Assembly (NCBI GenBank): GCA_021776785.1
Contig: JAJFFF010000012.1
Location: forward strand, 62,001 to 126,000
Origin: Planctomycetota bacterium
GTDB taxonomy: Bacteria > Planctomycetota > PLA2
Length of the DNA stretch: 64,000 bases
Direction: 5' to 3'
Part shown: positions 63,165-64,000 of the stretch, piece by piece
Position numbering within the stretch: the first letter of the stretch is position 1
Layout of the letters: each line of letters begins with the position of its first letter
Program-made: the position numbers and the translations under genes
Notes under the pieces: generated by a model
Told to the model about the DNA's origin: nothing
Database searches by the model: none
What the model saw: the letters and a program-made list of their open reading frames with translations, nothing else

Positions 63165-64000
63165 ACGCCAAAGAGAGATCGTAAAAGTGGCTCACGGCTC
63201 GCGGATCCTGCTCTTGCAGCACCGTCGAACTCAACACGCGCTCGGTCACCGGGCCCGATGTCTTAAGACGCGCTTGCGCGGCGCGTGCACTCTTGCCCTC
63301 TGCCAACTGTGCCAAACCCTCGTGAATCCAGACCGGAACACGCCGGGCCCGCGCCCGAATCAGGTGGTGCGCGAGCTCGTGATACACCGTCGATCTCAAG
63401 TCTCGAGCACGTGTGCCCGATCGCATCGTCAAACGGATCGTGCCGTCGGACAGGCCGGACACCCAACCGTGCATGCGCGTCGCGTCCCGGAACTCTTCGG
63501 GCGTGTAAATCGTGACGGCGACGGTGCTCTCCAGATAGCTTCCAAAGCGAGTCGACAGTTCGCCGTAGGCTTCCTCGCACAATTGAAGAACGCCTGCAAC
63601 TTGGACCGCACTGATCGATGGCGCGTGCCTCACCAGAAAAATTCCGGCGCGGCGCTGCGCATACAAAGACTCGACATCGCGCTCTCGCCGCGCGCGCTCC
63701 CACCGCTTCAAGATCTCGCGATCACGAGGACGAAGTTCCTTCGCTCTCGACCAGTGTTCGACGGCTTCATCCAGTTGACGGCTGGCGTAAGCGATCTCAC
63801 CAAGGTTGAACAACGCGTCTACGTGGTCGGGGTCACGCTGGAGCGCCATGCGAAAGTCCTCGGCGGCCGCCAGCCGATCGCCGTCGCGCCCGGCATCGAA
63901 GTACGCGCGCCCGCGCAACACACGGTATCGGATCCGCTCAGGATGCAGCTCGATCGCGCGTGTCAGCAGGCGGATCGACTCGCGGACGCTGCCCTCTCCA
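63004..64000 (-). CDS. TPR-repeat protein with metallopeptidase-like domain (5' end outside window)
   Basis: The C-terminal 331 residues of a longer protein; the frame is open at the window edge. At least three TPR units (ESIRLLTRAIELHPERIRYR, AAAEDFRMALQRDPDHVDAL, LDEAVEHWSRAKELRPRD) precede a gluzincin-like domain with a zinc motif: YHELAHHLIRARARRVPVW and IHEGLAQLAEG (HExxH...E). So a secreted or periplasmic peptidase or peptidase-like protein is likely. It ends 161 bp inside the PEP-CTERM frame on the other strand. Confidence 0.8.
   Translation of the reverse strand, partial: GEGSVRESIRLLTRAIELHPERIRYRVLRGRAYFDAGRDGDRLAAAEDFRMALQRDPDHVDALFNLGEIAYASRQLDEAVEHWSRAKELRPRDREILKRWERARRERDVESLYAQRRAGIFLVRHAPSISAVQVAGVLQLCEEAYGELSTRFGSYLESTVAVTIYTPEEFRDATRMHGWVSGLSDGTIRLTMRSGTRARDLRSTVYHELAHHLIRARARRVPVWIHEGLAQLAEGKSARAAQARLKTSGPVTERVLSSTVLQEQDPRAVSHFYDLSLAFTSFLQQRRGEAGVLELLGQFDESPDEAAALRAVFGATRTALFDEFRTTLRQR

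Overview
This is a GC-rich bacterial chromosome segment of about 56 genes, with no rRNA and no complete mobile element. The mix of genes suggests a Gram-negative-type bacterium, most likely a Planctomycetota or a similar deep lineage. The clues are PEP-CTERM proteins, many lipoproteins and HEAT/VWA proteins, a giant carboxypeptidase-regulatory-like secreted protein, the PrkA-YeaH-SpoVR trio, outer-membrane efflux genes, and the SMC/NrdR/YidC housekeeping set. The phylum is an inference; no marker here proves it.

Layout. 1-5850 (minus): the classic tRNA-Gly - tRNA-Thr - tuf - tRNA-Trp - secE - nusG - rplK - rplA - rplJ - rplL - rpoB transcription unit, with a near-consensus promoter at its head and a strong hairpin between rplL and rpoB. 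6024-8012: a DUF4240 lipoprotein and a secreted cyclophilin, divergent around a perfect 28-bp palindrome. 8029-12987 (minus): a translationally coupled TolC / membrane-fusion / ATPase / permease export operon. 13190-15660: DUF3052, a fatty acid desaturase flanked by degenerate repeats, tRNA-Thr(TGT), and a decayed PEP-CTERM gene.

15810-26143 (plus) is the most distinctive region: nine tightly packed, mostly overlapping genes. They encode an acyl reductase fused to a dead HAD-like domain, an SDR reductase, a polysaccharide pyruvyl transferase-like protein, two adenylate-forming acyl ligases, an enoyl-CoA hydratase, an acyl carrier protein, a DAG kinase-like lipid kinase and a PlsC acyltransferase. 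Together they look like a complete pathway for an unusual lipid (ether, alcohol-derived or glycolipid). 26130-29265 (minus): a thioredoxin-like lipoprotein, an anti-sigma/ECF sigma pair and aroC. 29322-33939 (minus): spoVR, yeaH and prkA, preceded by a terminator-like hairpin. 34237-36946 (minus): HEAT+VWA and HEAT proteins. 37114-38908: class I amidotransferase and GHMP kinase, divergent with a 10-bp gap. 39685-44153 (plus): a second MacB-like exporter with two permeases and no TolC. 44175-46695: nucleotidyltransferase, RNA m5U methyltransferase and pgpA. 47004-51130: two large secreted proteins.

51711-57746 (minus): nrdR, a two-ATP-cone protein that looks like a ribonucleotide reductase without its catalytic parts, and smc, preceded by two NrdR-box-like sites exactly 31 bp apart. 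57951-61237 (plus): a metallophosphoesterase and yidC. 61279-64000: degenerate tandem repeats, radC, a perfect 15-bp inverted repeat, a PEP-CTERM lamin-tail protein sharing a 9-bp minisatellite with radC, and a TPR/metallopeptidase gene cut by the window edge.
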